Origin: Prevotella melaninogenica
GTDB lineage: Bacteria > Bacteroidota > Bacteroidia > Bacteroidales > Bacteroidaceae
Direction: 5' to 3'
Length of the DNA: 64,000 nucleotides
NCBI RefSeq assembly: GCF_013267595.1
Contig: NZ_CP054010.1
Location: forward strand, 1,054,001-1,118,000
The notes beneath the pieces were generated by a model. That model was not told the origin of the DNA. It did no database searches and was given only the letters and a program-made list of their open reading frames with translations. A program made the position numbers and the translations under genes. Shown here piece after piece: positions 54,268-63,969 of this stretch (its first letter is position 1; every line of letters begins with the position of its first letter).

Positions 54268-55674
54268 TTACAAGAACCAGTTTCCGAAACCAGAGCCACC
54301 ACCAATGCCGTGGGTCTGTACATTCTGCGAAGCTTCCAACGCATCTAATGATGACAAGCCTATTTCGTGACCTAAGTAGAAATAGAGTGGGTCGTTCGGG
54401 TCGATGGTTGTAGGGTCAGTATCAAAGCTACTGCAGAACACTTTGATAGGGATATTAAAGCGGAAAAGCTCCTTCCATTCTGAATCTGCCCCATACTCCT
54501 TTGGCTCGTCAGGGTTGTAAGCCTCCGAACAGATGAACGGACTGCGGAAGACATAGGTTGAATGGCGACTGAGATACTCGTCCTTCGGTATCAATGCCTT
54601 CTTTCCTTTCGGGCATTTCATCACTCTTACAGACAGATAGAACTTTGGTAAGAGGTAAGACGGACGTGTATAACGACCTGCCTCACCCGTTGCTGGGTCC
54701 AAACGGCGTGTAATCTCTAATGGCCACTCTTGATGAAGCGCATCGTTTTCATCGGCATCAATGTCGAAGTTGAAGTGTCCCTTCAGTCCTACACGGTCTT
54801 GGTCGTAGGGTGCAACCGCCCAGTCAGCATCCTCACGGGTCAACGGTGGGAGCAGACGTTGGTTGAACAACTCACGTGCTCCGTCAGCCATTGCGTTATG
54901 AATCCACGTGTCACGATAGGTATATTCAAATATCTTCGGAGTCAGTTCGGCACGTTCTTTCCACGTCGTCTTATTCGCAAAGAGTGGAGAAGGCACCGGT
55001 GTCGTGTCGACTGTACCGCCCTTCTTCCAGTCACCAAACTTGTTCTTCTTTGGTTTCCACGTTCCTCGGCAGTCCATCACTTCGTAAGGATTACCCTTAT
55101 CGTCGACCTCGCTCACCGTGAAGAATATCTGATATTCATCAGAGTGGTCGAGAATATCATCGTTCATCAGCTTACCTTCCTTATCGAAGAAGTAGAGGCA
55201 GAGGCCCCAACGCTTCAGTTTTCCACCGATGATACGGATGTAATCAGGTCCAGTCTTACCATCGCTCTGTTCAAGATACGTCACCGTACTCTGGCGTTGC
55301 ACCTCAACCGTAGGCCATTTTGCTGTATTGTTGCGGATAATGACAAACTCCTCTTGCTTCCAAGGGGCGTTATGATAGACGAAGTTACCGTGCATCATAC
55401 CGTCACCGTGGGAGTGTCCCTCCTTAAACATAGCCAAGCAGGTAGCCCAACCATTGAAAGCTCCGTCTGGGTCGGGGTTATTCACCTGCTCAGAGACCTT
55501 TATCTTCGACAGACTATCTACATAACGGTCTGCGCCACTACGTGCTAATCCCTTACTTTCTAAGGGATTTTCGTTATAATCAACATGTACATTGCCAAAC
55601 ACAAAGTTGTCACATGAAGTGAAAACAGCGGCAACACATGATAATAAAAGAATGTTCTTGAATATCTTATTCAT
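54268..55674 (-). CDS. Surface lipoprotein with His-rich motif, TonB operon
   Basis: A 468-aa lipoprotein with lipobox FTSC. An unusual HSHGDGMMHGNFVYHNAPW (about residues 86-105) contains four His in twelve residues and suggests metal or haem contact. TPKIFEYTYRDTWIHNAMAD and DRVGLKGHFNFDIDADENDA also occur in altered form in the neighbour 55690-57147, so the two are paralogues. It lies 15 bp after that gene. Function is inferred: ligand capture for the TonB receptor. I do not know a family name. Confidence 0.7.
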   Translation of the reverse strand: MNKIFKNILLLSCVAAVFTSCDNFVFGNVHVDYNENPLESKGLARSGADRYVDSLSKIKVSEQVNNPDPDGAFNGWATCLAMFKEGHSHGDGMMHGNFVYHNAPWKQEEFVIIRNNTAKWPTVEVQRQSTVTYLEQSDGKTGPDYIRIIGGKLKRWGLCLYFFDKEGKLMNDDILDHSDEYQIFFTVSEVDDKGNPYEVMDCRGTWKPKKNKFGDWKKGGTVDTTPVPSPLFANKTTWKERAELTPKIFEYTYRDTWIHNAMADGARELFNQRLLPPLTREDADWAVAPYDQDRVGLKGHFNFDIDADENDALHQEWPLEITRRLDPATGEAGRYTRPSYLLPKFYLSVRVMKCPKGKKALIPKDEYLSRHSTYVFRSPFICSEAYNPDEPKEYGADSEWKELFRFNIPIKVFCSSFDTDPTTIDPNDPLYFYLGHEIGLSSLDALEASQNVQTHGIGGGSGFGNWFL

Positions 55675-55689
55675 CTTCCCAATTCGTTA

Positions 55690-57147
55690 TTACATCAATA
55701 CTACGTTATGTCTGTACTGTGTGAAGAAGTCTTGTGGCTGTGTCAGCATACGCCAGAGCTGTGCCTTGTTGGCAGCAGGATAGAATCGCTTAACATCTTC
55801 AAAACACTTGTCTTCACCGTCCTTGGTATTGGCTATCACACGAACAGACAGCGGATAGTCAATATCAAAGCTATCCCAACCGGGTTGTAACTGGTTGAAA
55901 TCCCATAGGAAGCTATGCTCGCTATTGTTCGTATTGCAGTACTTCGCAGGCTTTTCCGACTCTCCCACGTGCTGCTGTCCTTTGTTAAGAATGTGACAGA
56001 TGCGCACCTGCAGCTGGAAAGCGATGTCTGATTTGTGAAACTGCATGATGCCCTTAAAGCCCAATCGGTCTAAGTCTGAGCCGACGTCTAAGCTGCGTTT
56101 CTGATGCAGTAAACCCACGGTATGACCATAACGCTGGCGTGGTGCCTCTGTGTCTGGGTCGGTGAAGTCATCGTTATAAGCTTCTGTAAAAAGTTTTCCG
56201 AGTTCTTCTTCCACTGGATCCGTGTCACGATACTCGTAGGTGAAGACCTCTGGAGTAATCTTATTTAGCTCCATTGGATCAATAGTTTTGTAGAGATGAT
56301 AGATCTTTCCACCGAAGTTATAAGGCTGCAAAGCCTCTGGTTTTCCCGATACCTCAATCGACTTCCATGCCAACTCACTATCGAACGGCACTAAATTCTG
56401 TCCCAATGTGTAGCCATCAGGGACATAGATGTTAGAAGTTGAGAACTTTGTGGCAGCTTCCATTGCTCCACCTTTCTCTTTAAAGGTGTATCGGTCATAA
56501 TAAGTAGGTAGTGAAGCCAACGAACGTGGGTATGCCATTTGCAATCCACGCACCTCCTGTCCGTGTCCTGTAGAGCTACTATCTGCCACTGCTTTGTTCA
56601 AAGATGCGTTACCAATACCGAAGAAGTGCTGGTGAACAAGGAGTGTTGCGTTGTCTTCATCAGGAACGTTATAACCGTCTTTATCTTTCATGAAGGGATA
56701 ACCAGAGAACTGATGGTTGATGAGCATACCGTTTTGATCGTAGTACTTCAGCTCCAATCCATAGTAGATATCGTCTGAAGCAATCACATCAAAGCAGTCG
56801 CGCTCTGTCGTAATTGTCATCTGTCCGTCGTCATCTTTGGCAATATCAATCTCCTGCATGACAGGGATAGAGGTCGAGCCACTGACAAGATGATAGGTGT
56901 TATAGGCTTGAATAGAGTCGTTTCCGTCAGGTCCAACACCAATCATTCCCCCCTTATAGCCCATTCTTAAGATGGCATGAACCGCATAAATCTGCTCATG
57001 TCCCTTCACATCTCGCTCAATAGAGGAAGGAGGAGCTTGTATAATCTTCTTGAAGAAATCGTCAACTTGGTCGTTAGAGCAACTTCCGAAGAGAAGTCCC
57101 ACTGCTGCCGTGGCAAGTATGAGGCGTATGTCTTTATATAGTTTCAT
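55690..57147 (-). CDS. Surface lipoprotein, paralogue of the previous gene, TonB operon
   Basis: A 485-aa lipoprotein with lipobox FGSC followed by SNDQVDD, an acidic export-type signal. Shared with its neighbour are TPEVFTYEYRDTDPVEEEL, DRLGFKGIMQFHKSDIAF and the last QDFFTQYRHNVVL. His residues occur at LLVHQHFFG and STGHGQEV, about where the neighbour has its His-rich motif. It starts 16 bp after the TonB receptor stop. Probably a receptor-linked surface ligand-binding protein. Confidence 0.7.
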   Translation of the reverse strand: MKLYKDIRLILATAAVGLLFGSCSNDQVDDFFKKIIQAPPSSIERDVKGHEQIYAVHAILRMGYKGGMIGVGPDGNDSIQAYNTYHLVSGSTSIPVMQEIDIAKDDDGQMTITTERDCFDVIASDDIYYGLELKYYDQNGMLINHQFSGYPFMKDKDGYNVPDEDNATLLVHQHFFGIGNASLNKAVADSSSTGHGQEVRGLQMAYPRSLASLPTYYDRYTFKEKGGAMEAATKFSTSNIYVPDGYTLGQNLVPFDSELAWKSIEVSGKPEALQPYNFGGKIYHLYKTIDPMELNKITPEVFTYEYRDTDPVEEELGKLFTEAYNDDFTDPDTEAPRQRYGHTVGLLHQKRSLDVGSDLDRLGFKGIMQFHKSDIAFQLQVRICHILNKGQQHVGESEKPAKYCNTNNSEHSFLWDFNQLQPGWDSFDIDYPLSVRVIANTKDGEDKCFEDVKRFYPAANKAQLWRMLTQPQDFFTQYRHNVVLM

Positions 57148-57163
57148 ATTCTTTTTCAGCTAA

Positions 57164-59587
57164 TTAGAACTTAAACAATGTGCGTAAAGAGAAGTTTGAT
57201 CCGCGCTCATGGGCGTAGTATCTGAAACGGTCGGTGTACTCCTTATAGAGTGCGTTGAGGATGTTATCACCGACAATCATAAACTTCAACTCTCTATTCT
57301 GTGGTAACGCGATGCGGAACTCAGCCGTACCATTCAGTAGGAAATAGGCTGGTGGCGAATCGGGAACGAGGTCTTTATCGGGATCAAAGCGGGTCTGCTT
57401 GGTCACGTAGATACCTGAGAGCGACAGCGACGAACGATACTTATGATTCTTTGTTAGCGGTAGGTCGTAGGTCGCTGATAGTCCGTAACGGTCTGATGGC
57501 ATGAAAGGTAGCCAGTCGTTATGGGTCAGGTTGCGTGCAAACATCCATTCTCCCTTGCCGACAAAGGTCAGACCTTGCAGTGGCTTCACGGTTGCTTCGA
57601 TGTCACCACCATAGAGTTTCACATCGTCTTGGTCGTAGATAAACTTCGGATACTTACCACTTGGATGGTTGTGGAAGCGATCCTTACCTGTTCCGATGTG
57701 GTCGTAGATATAGCTATTGATACGCTGGAAGAAGACACTTGGCTCTACAGAGAACCATGTGTTCCTATACTTCGTACCTAACACGAGTTTATAACCACGC
57801 TCGCTGGCAAGATTTTTATTGCCTACTACCCAATAGGAACCGTCTTGCAAGCCAATGGCATAGAGCTCATTGATATCTGGTGGACGCCATGACCAACCGA
57901 TATTCGCACGTGCATCCCACTTGTCACTGAACTGATAGTGGGTGGCAAGGCTCATGGTGAAGTTACTATAGAGTTTGAAGTCGTCGTAGTAGGTGTAATT
58001 GCTGAGGCTGCTATATCCATTCACCGACAACACACGGAAGTCGTAACGCATACCGAGTGCACACTGCAACTTACCAAACTCTGCCTTATGAAGGAAATAT
58101 CCACCCATCGAAAGGGCTGCAAAGTTAGGAACAAAAGCTGGCTGTTTCGTACCCGGATAGTTGAAGTTCGTTTGGTAAGTGTTTGAAAGACCAGCGTCAG
58201 TTGTCATCTTCCATAGTTTCCATTTCGCTTGCCAAAGTACATCGAACTTATAGGTTTTCAGCATCAGGTCCTGCATTGGAATCCAACTCCATTGTGTCTT
58301 CTTTCGATTTTCAAACTCTTGACGGAGATTCTCTTGGAAGGATAGCGTGAAATTGAGGTGATGGTTAGGATTAAGTTCCCATTTCAGTTCACCCTTCAAC
58401 GTCACGTGTTGCGACTGTTGGAACGGTGGTTTAATTTCGTAAGAGAAGGGTTTAACGGTCTCTGGATCAGGTCGTCCGTATTCAAAACGCTTGATCAACT
58501 GTGATAGGTCGGATATCTTACTGGCGTAATAGATTCCACTTCGCTGATAGTAGATACTTGAGAAGAGGGTTGCCGTCAGTTTCTTTCCTTGCCAACCCGC
58601 TAAGGCTGAGAAACTTATGGTGTTATATCCTGTGTTGTTCAGTACGTAGTCGGCTGTATGATAGTCGCCTCCCTTCGTGTACATTCCATGCAGGCGCAAA
58701 CCAAACTGCTTATAACCCGTCTCGATAGTACCCGACCCACTGAAGCCTCGCGCATTGGTATCGTAACCCATGTTGACGTTTCCATTCACCTTAATCTTCT
58801 TGTTTTCGTAGGGTAGGGGCGCATCATTCAAGAGTACCACACCGCCCATTGCACCGAAGCCATAGCGAATACACTCGGCACCTTTCACCACTTCTACCAT
58901 GCTCGAACCTGTATAGTCAAGCTCTGGTGCGTGGTCGGCACCCCAACTCTGGCTTTCTAATCGTACTCCATTGTTCATCAAGAGAATACGACTACTGTGC
59001 ATACCTTGAATAACAGGCTTTGCAATCGTGTTTCCAGTACTGATAGAACTAACGCCAGGGATGGTTTCCAATAGTTTTGCCAATGATGTAGCACCACCTT
59101 TTTCCAATGCTTCCTGACTGATAGCTGACGACTGCTGTAAGACGGTCGTGTGTCGTTTCTGTGCCGTGACAGTGACATTATCTAATTGTTTAGAATCATC
59201 CTTCAACTGTAAGGTTATCATGTGGCTGTCGGGAACGCTAACAACACGTGTCACCGTCTTATAACCTACGTAGGTAACCGTCAGTTTCAAGCGGTCGGCA
59301 GCACGCTTGAGTTTAATCGTACACCTACCGTCGATGTCTGTCACCGAGGGATTTGAAACACCTTCGCAACGTACGACAGCACCGATGAGCGGCTCTTGTG
59401 ACAGTTCGGAAACAACCCGAACGGTTACAGATGTTTTGACATCTTTATCCTCATCCTCCACTGTCTCCTGCCCATGTACAGCCGTAGCATGGACGTAGGT
59501 GGGTGGGAATAAGAACAAAGAACTTAAGAGAGTGGCGGACAGGTAGTATCTGACACGCCTTTCATAGTTCATTTTTAATTTGTTCAT
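57164..59587 (-). CDS. TonB-dependent outer membrane receptor
   Basis: An 807-aa receptor. Order: signal peptide (about 1-35), carboxypeptidase-like regulatory domain (about 48-130, VRVVSELSQEPLIGAVVRCE, ITLQLKDDSKQLDNVTVTAQ), plug (about 138-255, LAKLLETIPGVSSISTGN, SRILLMNNGVRLESQSWGAD then HAPELD, VVKGAECIRYGFGAMGGVVL), and a 22-strand barrel to the C-terminal Phe (SLRTLFKF). SWGADHAPELD and YGFGAMGGVV resemble ZnuD-type metal receptors. The first gene of a four-gene leftward operon. A second start is possible at 59572. Ligand not known; a metal or metal complex is the best guess. Confidence 0.9.
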   Translation of the reverse strand: MNKLKMNYERRVRYYLSATLLSSLFLFPPTYVHATAVHGQETVEDEDKDVKTSVTVRVVSELSQEPLIGAVVRCEGVSNPSVTDIDGRCTIKLKRAADRLKLTVTYVGYKTVTRVVSVPDSHMITLQLKDDSKQLDNVTVTAQKRHTTVLQQSSAISQEALEKGGATSLAKLLETIPGVSSISTGNTIAKPVIQGMHSSRILLMNNGVRLESQSWGADHAPELDYTGSSMVEVVKGAECIRYGFGAMGGVVLLNDAPLPYENKKIKVNGNVNMGYDTNARGFSGSGTIETGYKQFGLRLHGMYTKGGDYHTADYVLNNTGYNTISFSALAGWQGKKLTATLFSSIYYQRSGIYYASKISDLSQLIKRFEYGRPDPETVKPFSYEIKPPFQQSQHVTLKGELKWELNPNHHLNFTLSFQENLRQEFENRKKTQWSWIPMQDLMLKTYKFDVLWQAKWKLWKMTTDAGLSNTYQTNFNYPGTKQPAFVPNFAALSMGGYFLHKAEFGKLQCALGMRYDFRVLSVNGYSSLSNYTYYDDFKLYSNFTMSLATHYQFSDKWDARANIGWSWRPPDINELYAIGLQDGSYWVVGNKNLASERGYKLVLGTKYRNTWFSVEPSVFFQRINSYIYDHIGTGKDRFHNHPSGKYPKFIYDQDDVKLYGGDIEATVKPLQGLTFVGKGEWMFARNLTHNDWLPFMPSDRYGLSATYDLPLTKNHKYRSSLSLSGIYVTKQTRFDPDKDLVPDSPPAYFLLNGTAEFRIALPQNRELKFMIVGDNILNALYKEYTDRFRYYAHERGSNFSLRTLFKF

Positions 59588-59743
59588 ATATACTTAGATT
59601 ACAAATGGTTTTTAATAAACAGACGCAATTCCCCCTACCTTCACAGCGGAGGAACGAATCTATAAGGGTTTACTCAGGCTTCAGACCAAGACGCAGGTGT
59701 CTGCAAATGAAGTCAGCCTTGTATTTTCATTTGTTACGATTTA
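59588..59743 (-). promoter_or_regulatory. Structured leader of the TonB operon
   Basis: About 155 nt between promoter and ATG on the minus strand. It contains ACTTCA/TGAAG and TTCCTCC/GGGGGAA pairings and a conserved-looking AAGCCTGAGTAAACCC. I cannot match it to a known riboswitch. Confidence 0.4.
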
Positions 59744-59749
59744 CGACTG

Positions 59750-59780
59750 CAAAAGTAGAAAAAATATATACATCGTACAA
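59750..59780 (-). promoter_or_regulatory. Promoter of the TonB operon
   Basis: Minus strand TTG (59780-59778), 20 nt, TACTTTTG (59757-59750). Confidence 0.65.
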
Positions 59781-59799
59781 TACTTACTTTTAGTGAATT

Positions 59800-60351
59800 T
59801 GCATAATCCCCATTTCTTGGTAGGCGAAACATAGCCTCCTCTTTCGTCCTAACAATCCATTTTGTAAGAATAAAGTCACGCCTCGTTTTTTATACATGCT
59901 CTTTACCCTTCAAATTAACGCCCTTTTGACTTGCAAAAGGTGCCCTTTAAGCCCCTTACTAACGCCCTTTTGGACCCCTATTAAGCACCTTTCGAAACCC
60001 GCCTTTGCAACAACTTGATAACAAAAGACTTATAGAGGCACTAAAATCACTCGTTCTTAACCACTTTTCCTACCATTTCTTTAACTATAATATAAAGAAA
60101 ATTCAAACACCGACTACGAATTTTTATCCTTTGAACTTTGAACATTGAACATTGAACATTTTATCCATTGAACTTTGAACTTTGAATATTGAACTTTTTG
60201 ATTTGTGCTTTAACCCTTGTACTATATCGGTAATCATAATTATGAATTATGAATTATGAATTTTGAATTATAATTCTGAATTCTGAATTAAAGTAGTAAT
60301 CATAATTATGAATTATGAATTCTGAATTCTGAATTATTAAAAAAAGTTTTG
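59800..60351. repeat. Composite repeat island 8
   Basis: Between divergent genes. Order: 22-nt array (59880-59989), subfamily A tail GCAACAACTTGATAACAAAA (60008 on), ATTCAAACACCGACTACGAA then TTTTTATCC (about 60101-60129), 7-nt TTTGAAC/ATTGAAC array (about 60130-60205), GGTAATCATAATTATG and a 7-nt AATTATG array (60228-60340). Nearly the same series as island 1, minus the palindrome. Confidence 0.82.
59880..59989 (+). repeat. 22-nt-period array, copy 8
   Basis: Units at 59880, 59902, 59924, 59946 and 59968, exactly 22 nt, ending ATGCTC, AACGCCC, GGTGCCC, AACGCCC, AAGCACC. Confidence 0.92.
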
Positions 60352-60359
60352 TATATTTG
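60352..60359 (+). promoter_or_regulatory. -7 box of the sensor gene
   Basis: TATATTTG directly after the AATTATG heptamer array, 44 bp before the ATG. Confidence 0.6.
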
Positions 60360-60403
60360 CCTTTGATTTATAGAGGAGTAGTAGTTAAGTCTACATAAAA
60401 CAG

Positions 60404-63400
60404 ATGAAAAGAACAAAGACATACAGCATAATTACAGGGTGGGTAGCTTGTCTACTCCTTCTGATGCTTGCTGCCTGTAATGTTCCACACGCACAAGAAG
60501 TTGACGAATTAAACGACAAGGCATATGCCTTGCACTATCGTAATCTCGACTCTGTGAGAATCTATGCGGATAAAGCCTACGGTCTGACAGGAAGCTATGA
60601 CGCAGGAAAGGCGGAGGCATTAAACAATCTTGCTTTCGTTGACTTGATGAAGATGCGCTTTACAAAAGCCTATGCTAAACTCGATTCTGTCCTCAAAATC
60701 ACTGATAACCAAGTGGAACTCTTGGTGGCTGACATTCAGTTTATGCGCCTTTGTCAGCGTGAGTCGCTCAATAAGGAGTTCTACGACTACTATGAAAAAG
60801 CACAGAAACGAATCCATCGTATCGAAGAAGACGAGAAACTACTCTCTCCTCGGCAACGTCGTCGCATGGTTTATGCGCGCTCAGAGTTTGCCATTGTCAC
60901 TTCTACATACTATTATTACGTAGGTTTGGAGCAGCCATCTATCAAAGCAATCAGCCAGATTAATCCCGATGGAGAGATACAAACCGACATGGCTCAGCTC
61001 TTGGCTTATTACTATAACATCGGTTCGGGTGGTATTATCAATACCAATTCGCAGAAAGCCATAGAGCAAAAAGAGTTTGAATATCTCATACGTTGTTATA
61101 TGCTTGCACGCCAGCACAACTTCCCTTATTGGGAGGCAAACTCCTTGCAGGCGATCAGTGAGCTGATTCTGAACGATAAGAGTCGAGCAACACTGATGCA
61201 CGATAACCTACCGTCGTTCCAATATATCAACCTTGATAACATGCCTGAGCAACTTCTTGCAGGCAACTTAGCACAGCGATCACTGCATATCTTCCAACGT
61301 TATGGAGACGTTTATCAGACGGCAGGTTCCTATCGTACCTTGGCTTCATGCTATTGGCAGATAAAGGATTACCGCTCGGCTATCATCTGTCTGAACAAGG
61401 CTTTGCACGATAATCCAGCTATCAATCAGGCACCCGACCTTGTTGCGTCTATCCGTGAACAGTTGAGTGTTACGTATTCGGCTATAAATAATAAGCAACA
61501 AAGTGATTATAACCGTAACATCTACCTTGATCTTCAGGACGAAACTCGACAAGACAGATACCTTACATCACGTGCTGAACAGTTAGAGCGTACGTCAAAA
61601 CAGCTGAATCTTATCATCCTTGCGGTGGGACTTTCTATATTCTTTGTGCTTGCTTCGCTTGTCCTCTTCCATTATCTTCGTCGAAGAAAGGACACACAGG
61701 GTTCGTTAGACGATCTCCTCCTTCCGCTTGAACAATGGCGTCATAACAATGAAAAGCACATGGCGGAACTGGCTGATAAGTATGAAGAGGTGTCTGAACA
61801 ACTTGTTATCAACAAGTTACATCTTACGGATAATAAGCGTAAACACCTTGAACAACGGGCTAAGATTTCGCTTGTTAATGGTGTTATCCCACTCATCGAC
61901 CGTATGTTACACGAGATTGAGAAGCTCAAGAAGGGTGGCGAAAGCGATGCTGTGCAGGCAGAACGTTACACTTATATCCGTGAGTTGACCGATAAGATTA
62001 ACGAATTAAACGCTGTTCTCACAGAGTGGATTCAGCTTAGACAAGGTAAACTGTCGCTACATATTGAGAGTTTCCCTATACAACAAGTGTTCGATATCGT
62101 GAAGAAAGGACGCATGGGCTTCCATATGAAGGGTATCGACCTACGTGTAGAAGACACGAAAGCTGTTGTCAAAGCCGACCGCGTTCTGACGCTTTTCATG
62201 GTGAATACCTTGGCTGATAATGCGCGTAAGTTTACTGAAAAAGGCGGTAAGGTGACCATTTCATCCATTGAAGAGTCGGACTATGTTGAGATATCTGTTG
62301 CCGATACGGGCTGCGGACTCACTGAGGAAGAACAACAACATATCTTCGACCATAAACCAATCCATGACCAGAAAGACAGTGCTTCGCATGGTTTTGGACT
62401 GATGAATTGTAATGGTATCATCAATAAATACAAGAAGATTAGTCAGATATTCTCTGTTTGTGAGATGGGTGTAGAGAGCAAGAAGGACAAAGGAAGCCGT
62501 TTCTTCTTTCGTTTGCCAAAGGGTATTAGCCGTATCTTGTTGGCTTTCGTCCTCGCTACAGCCTCCCTCCTGACGGCTCAGGCACGTCCTACAAGAGCCA
62601 GCGACAAGGCTACTGCCCTTGCAAAGAAGGACTATAACACCCTCGCAGGTATCTATGCAGACTCAGCTTACTTCTCAAATATCAATGGTTCCTATAGTAA
62701 GACATTGGCTTATGCAGACACATGTCGTTACTATCTGAACCTCCATTACCTCCAACTTCGCCCTAAAGGAAAGGAGTTGATGAAGCAACTTGGAAGCCTT
62801 TCTATCGTTCCTGCGGAGATTAAGTGGTATCATGATAGCCTACCGATGAACTATGGTATCATCCTCGATATACGTAATGAGAGTGCTGTGGCAGCATTGG
62901 CACTGCACGAATGGGAGGTTTATAAATACAATAACTCTGTTTATACCCACCTCTTTAAGGAGCGTTATGCCGATAACTCATTGGGCGAATACTGTCGAAT
63001 GATGATGAAATCGGAGACCAATAAGAATGTGGCTGTTGCCCTTCTTGTGCTTTTCCTGCTTTCAATCTTCCCTGTTTATTACGTGATGTATTATCGTCAT
63101 CGTCTCTCTTATCAGTTCTGTTTGGAGCGTGTGAAGCAGATAAACACAATCCTTCTCAGTGATGTGAGCGAAGAAAACAAACTTAGAGAGGTTGAGAAAG
63201 GTGTAAGCGACAGATTCCCAGAACGATTACTTGCTATCGTCAACCAGATTAAGGAGGCACTAATTGCCTCTGTTGAGGAGAATCAAAAGAGCCAATCAGA
63301 CATAGAAATGCTCGAAGATGAGGTGCGTTGTGTGGAATATGAGAACGAGCGTTTGCACATTAGTAACAGCATTCTTGATAACTGTCTATCAACACTCAAG

Positions 63401-63943
63401 CATGAAACGATGTACTATCCTTCACGTATTCGCCAGCTTGTAGACGAACCTGATGGTCAACTTGAGGCGATTGACGAGTTGGCAATCTACTATAAAGAAC
63501 TCTATCAGATTCTAAGTCAGCAGGCAATGAGCCAAGTAGAATCCGTGAAACTCGTGTCGCGCCCAGTGGATATCACGACATTGGTGAGTCCATCGAAGCT
63601 GACAACAACCTTCGAGTCACCACTCATCAGTGGCGACCCTGTCTTCCTTGCTTATTTATTTGATATACTATATCTTATCAATAACAACCAACCACTGACG
63701 GTCACAGCCGAAGAGCATCAGCCTGGTTACGTCACCCTACATGTCATCATGTCGACACTGACACTCTCTGATGACGTTTGTCGCGACCTCTTCCAGCCTT
63801 CTGCCGACCGTTTGATGTTCTTTATCTGCCGACAGATAGCCCGCGACAATGGTGAATCTACCAATAAGCGTGGCTGTGGTATCTCAGCGAATGCGACACC
63901 AAATGGCGTGAGAATAGATGTGGTTTTGGCAAAAGCAAATTAA
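60404..63943 (+). CDS. Two-part sensor histidine kinase-like protein (DUF5112/DUF5113 type)
   Basis: A 1179-aa membrane protein. Order: N-terminal signal or helix with AACNVP lipobox-like site (about 20-26), TPR-like periplasmic region (30-395), helix (about 402-424, LIILAVGLSIFFVLASLVLF), coiled coil, HATPase domain (about 570-705) with N box LADNARKF, G1 ADTGCGLTE and G2 SHGFGLMNCNG, then a second hydrophobic stretch (about 708-724, LLAFVLATASLLTAQ), a second periplasmic region, a third helix (about 870-892) and a C-terminal cytoplasmic domain with LKHETMYYPSRIRQL (about 998-1012), a possible phosphoacceptor H-box. It resembles Bacteroidales DUF5112/DUF5113 proteins and pairs with the response regulator that follows. 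Confidence 0.8.
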   Translation: MKRTKTYSIITGWVACLLLLMLAACNVPHAQEVDELNDKAYALHYRNLDSVRIYADKAYGLTGSYDAGKAEALNNLAFVDLMKMRFTKAYAKLDSVLKITDNQVELLVADIQFMRLCQRESLNKEFYDYYEKAQKRIHRIEEDEKLLSPRQRRRMVYARSEFAIVTSTYYYYVGLEQPSIKAISQINPDGEIQTDMAQLLAYYYNIGSGGIINTNSQKAIEQKEFEYLIRCYMLARQHNFPYWEANSLQAISELILNDKSRATLMHDNLPSFQYINLDNMPEQLLAGNLAQRSLHIFQRYGDVYQTAGSYRTLASCYWQIKDYRSAIICLNKALHDNPAINQAPDLVASIREQLSVTYSAINNKQQSDYNRNIYLDLQDETRQDRYLTSRAEQLERTSKQLNLIILAVGLSIFFVLASLVLFHYLRRRKDTQGSLDDLLLPLEQWRHNNEKHMAELADKYEEVSEQLVINKLHLTDNKRKHLEQRAKISLVNGVIPLIDRMLHEIEKLKKGGESDAVQAERYTYIRELTDKINELNAVLTEWIQLRQGKLSLHIESFPIQQVFDIVKKGRMGFHMKGIDLRVEDTKAVVKADRVLTLFMVNTLADNARKFTEKGGKVTISSIEESDYVEISVADTGCGLTEEEQQHIFDHKPIHDQKDSASHGFGLMNCNGIINKYKKISQIFSVCEMGVESKKDKGSRFFFRLPKGISRILLAFVLATASLLTAQARPTRASDKATALAKKDYNTLAGIYADSAYFSNINGSYSKTLAYADTCRYYLNLHYLQLRPKGKELMKQLGSLSIVPAEIKWYHDSLPMNYGIILDIRNESAVAALALHEWEVYKYNNSVYTHLFKERYADNSLGEYCRMMMKSETNKNVAVALLVLFLLSIFPVYYVMYYRHRLSYQFCLERVKQINTILLSDVSEENKLREVEKGVSDRFPERLLAIVNQIKEALIASVEENQKSQSDIEMLEDEVRCVEYENERLHISNSILDNCLSTLKHETMYYPSRIRQLVDEPDGQLEAIDELAIYYKELYQILSQQAMSQVESVKLVSRPVDITTLVSPSKLTTTFESPLISGDPVFLAYLFDILYLINNNQPLTVTAEEHQPGYVTLHVIMSTLTLSDDVCRDLFQPSADRLMFFICRQIARDNGESTNKRGCGISANATPNGVRIDVVLAKAN

Positions 63944-63969
63944 GAAACATAACTAAACAACATATACCT

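Noticed and set aside
54730..55548. 272-codon plus-strand frame
   Set aside because: Antisense to the lipoprotein gene 54268-55674, which has a lipobox and a paralogue next to it.
59600..59740. Cobalamin riboswitch in the TonB leader
   Set aside because: Only a loose B12-box-like block is seen on the minus strand; the upstream conserved GGTG..AA.TCC and GCCACTG motifs are absent and the promoter is too near.
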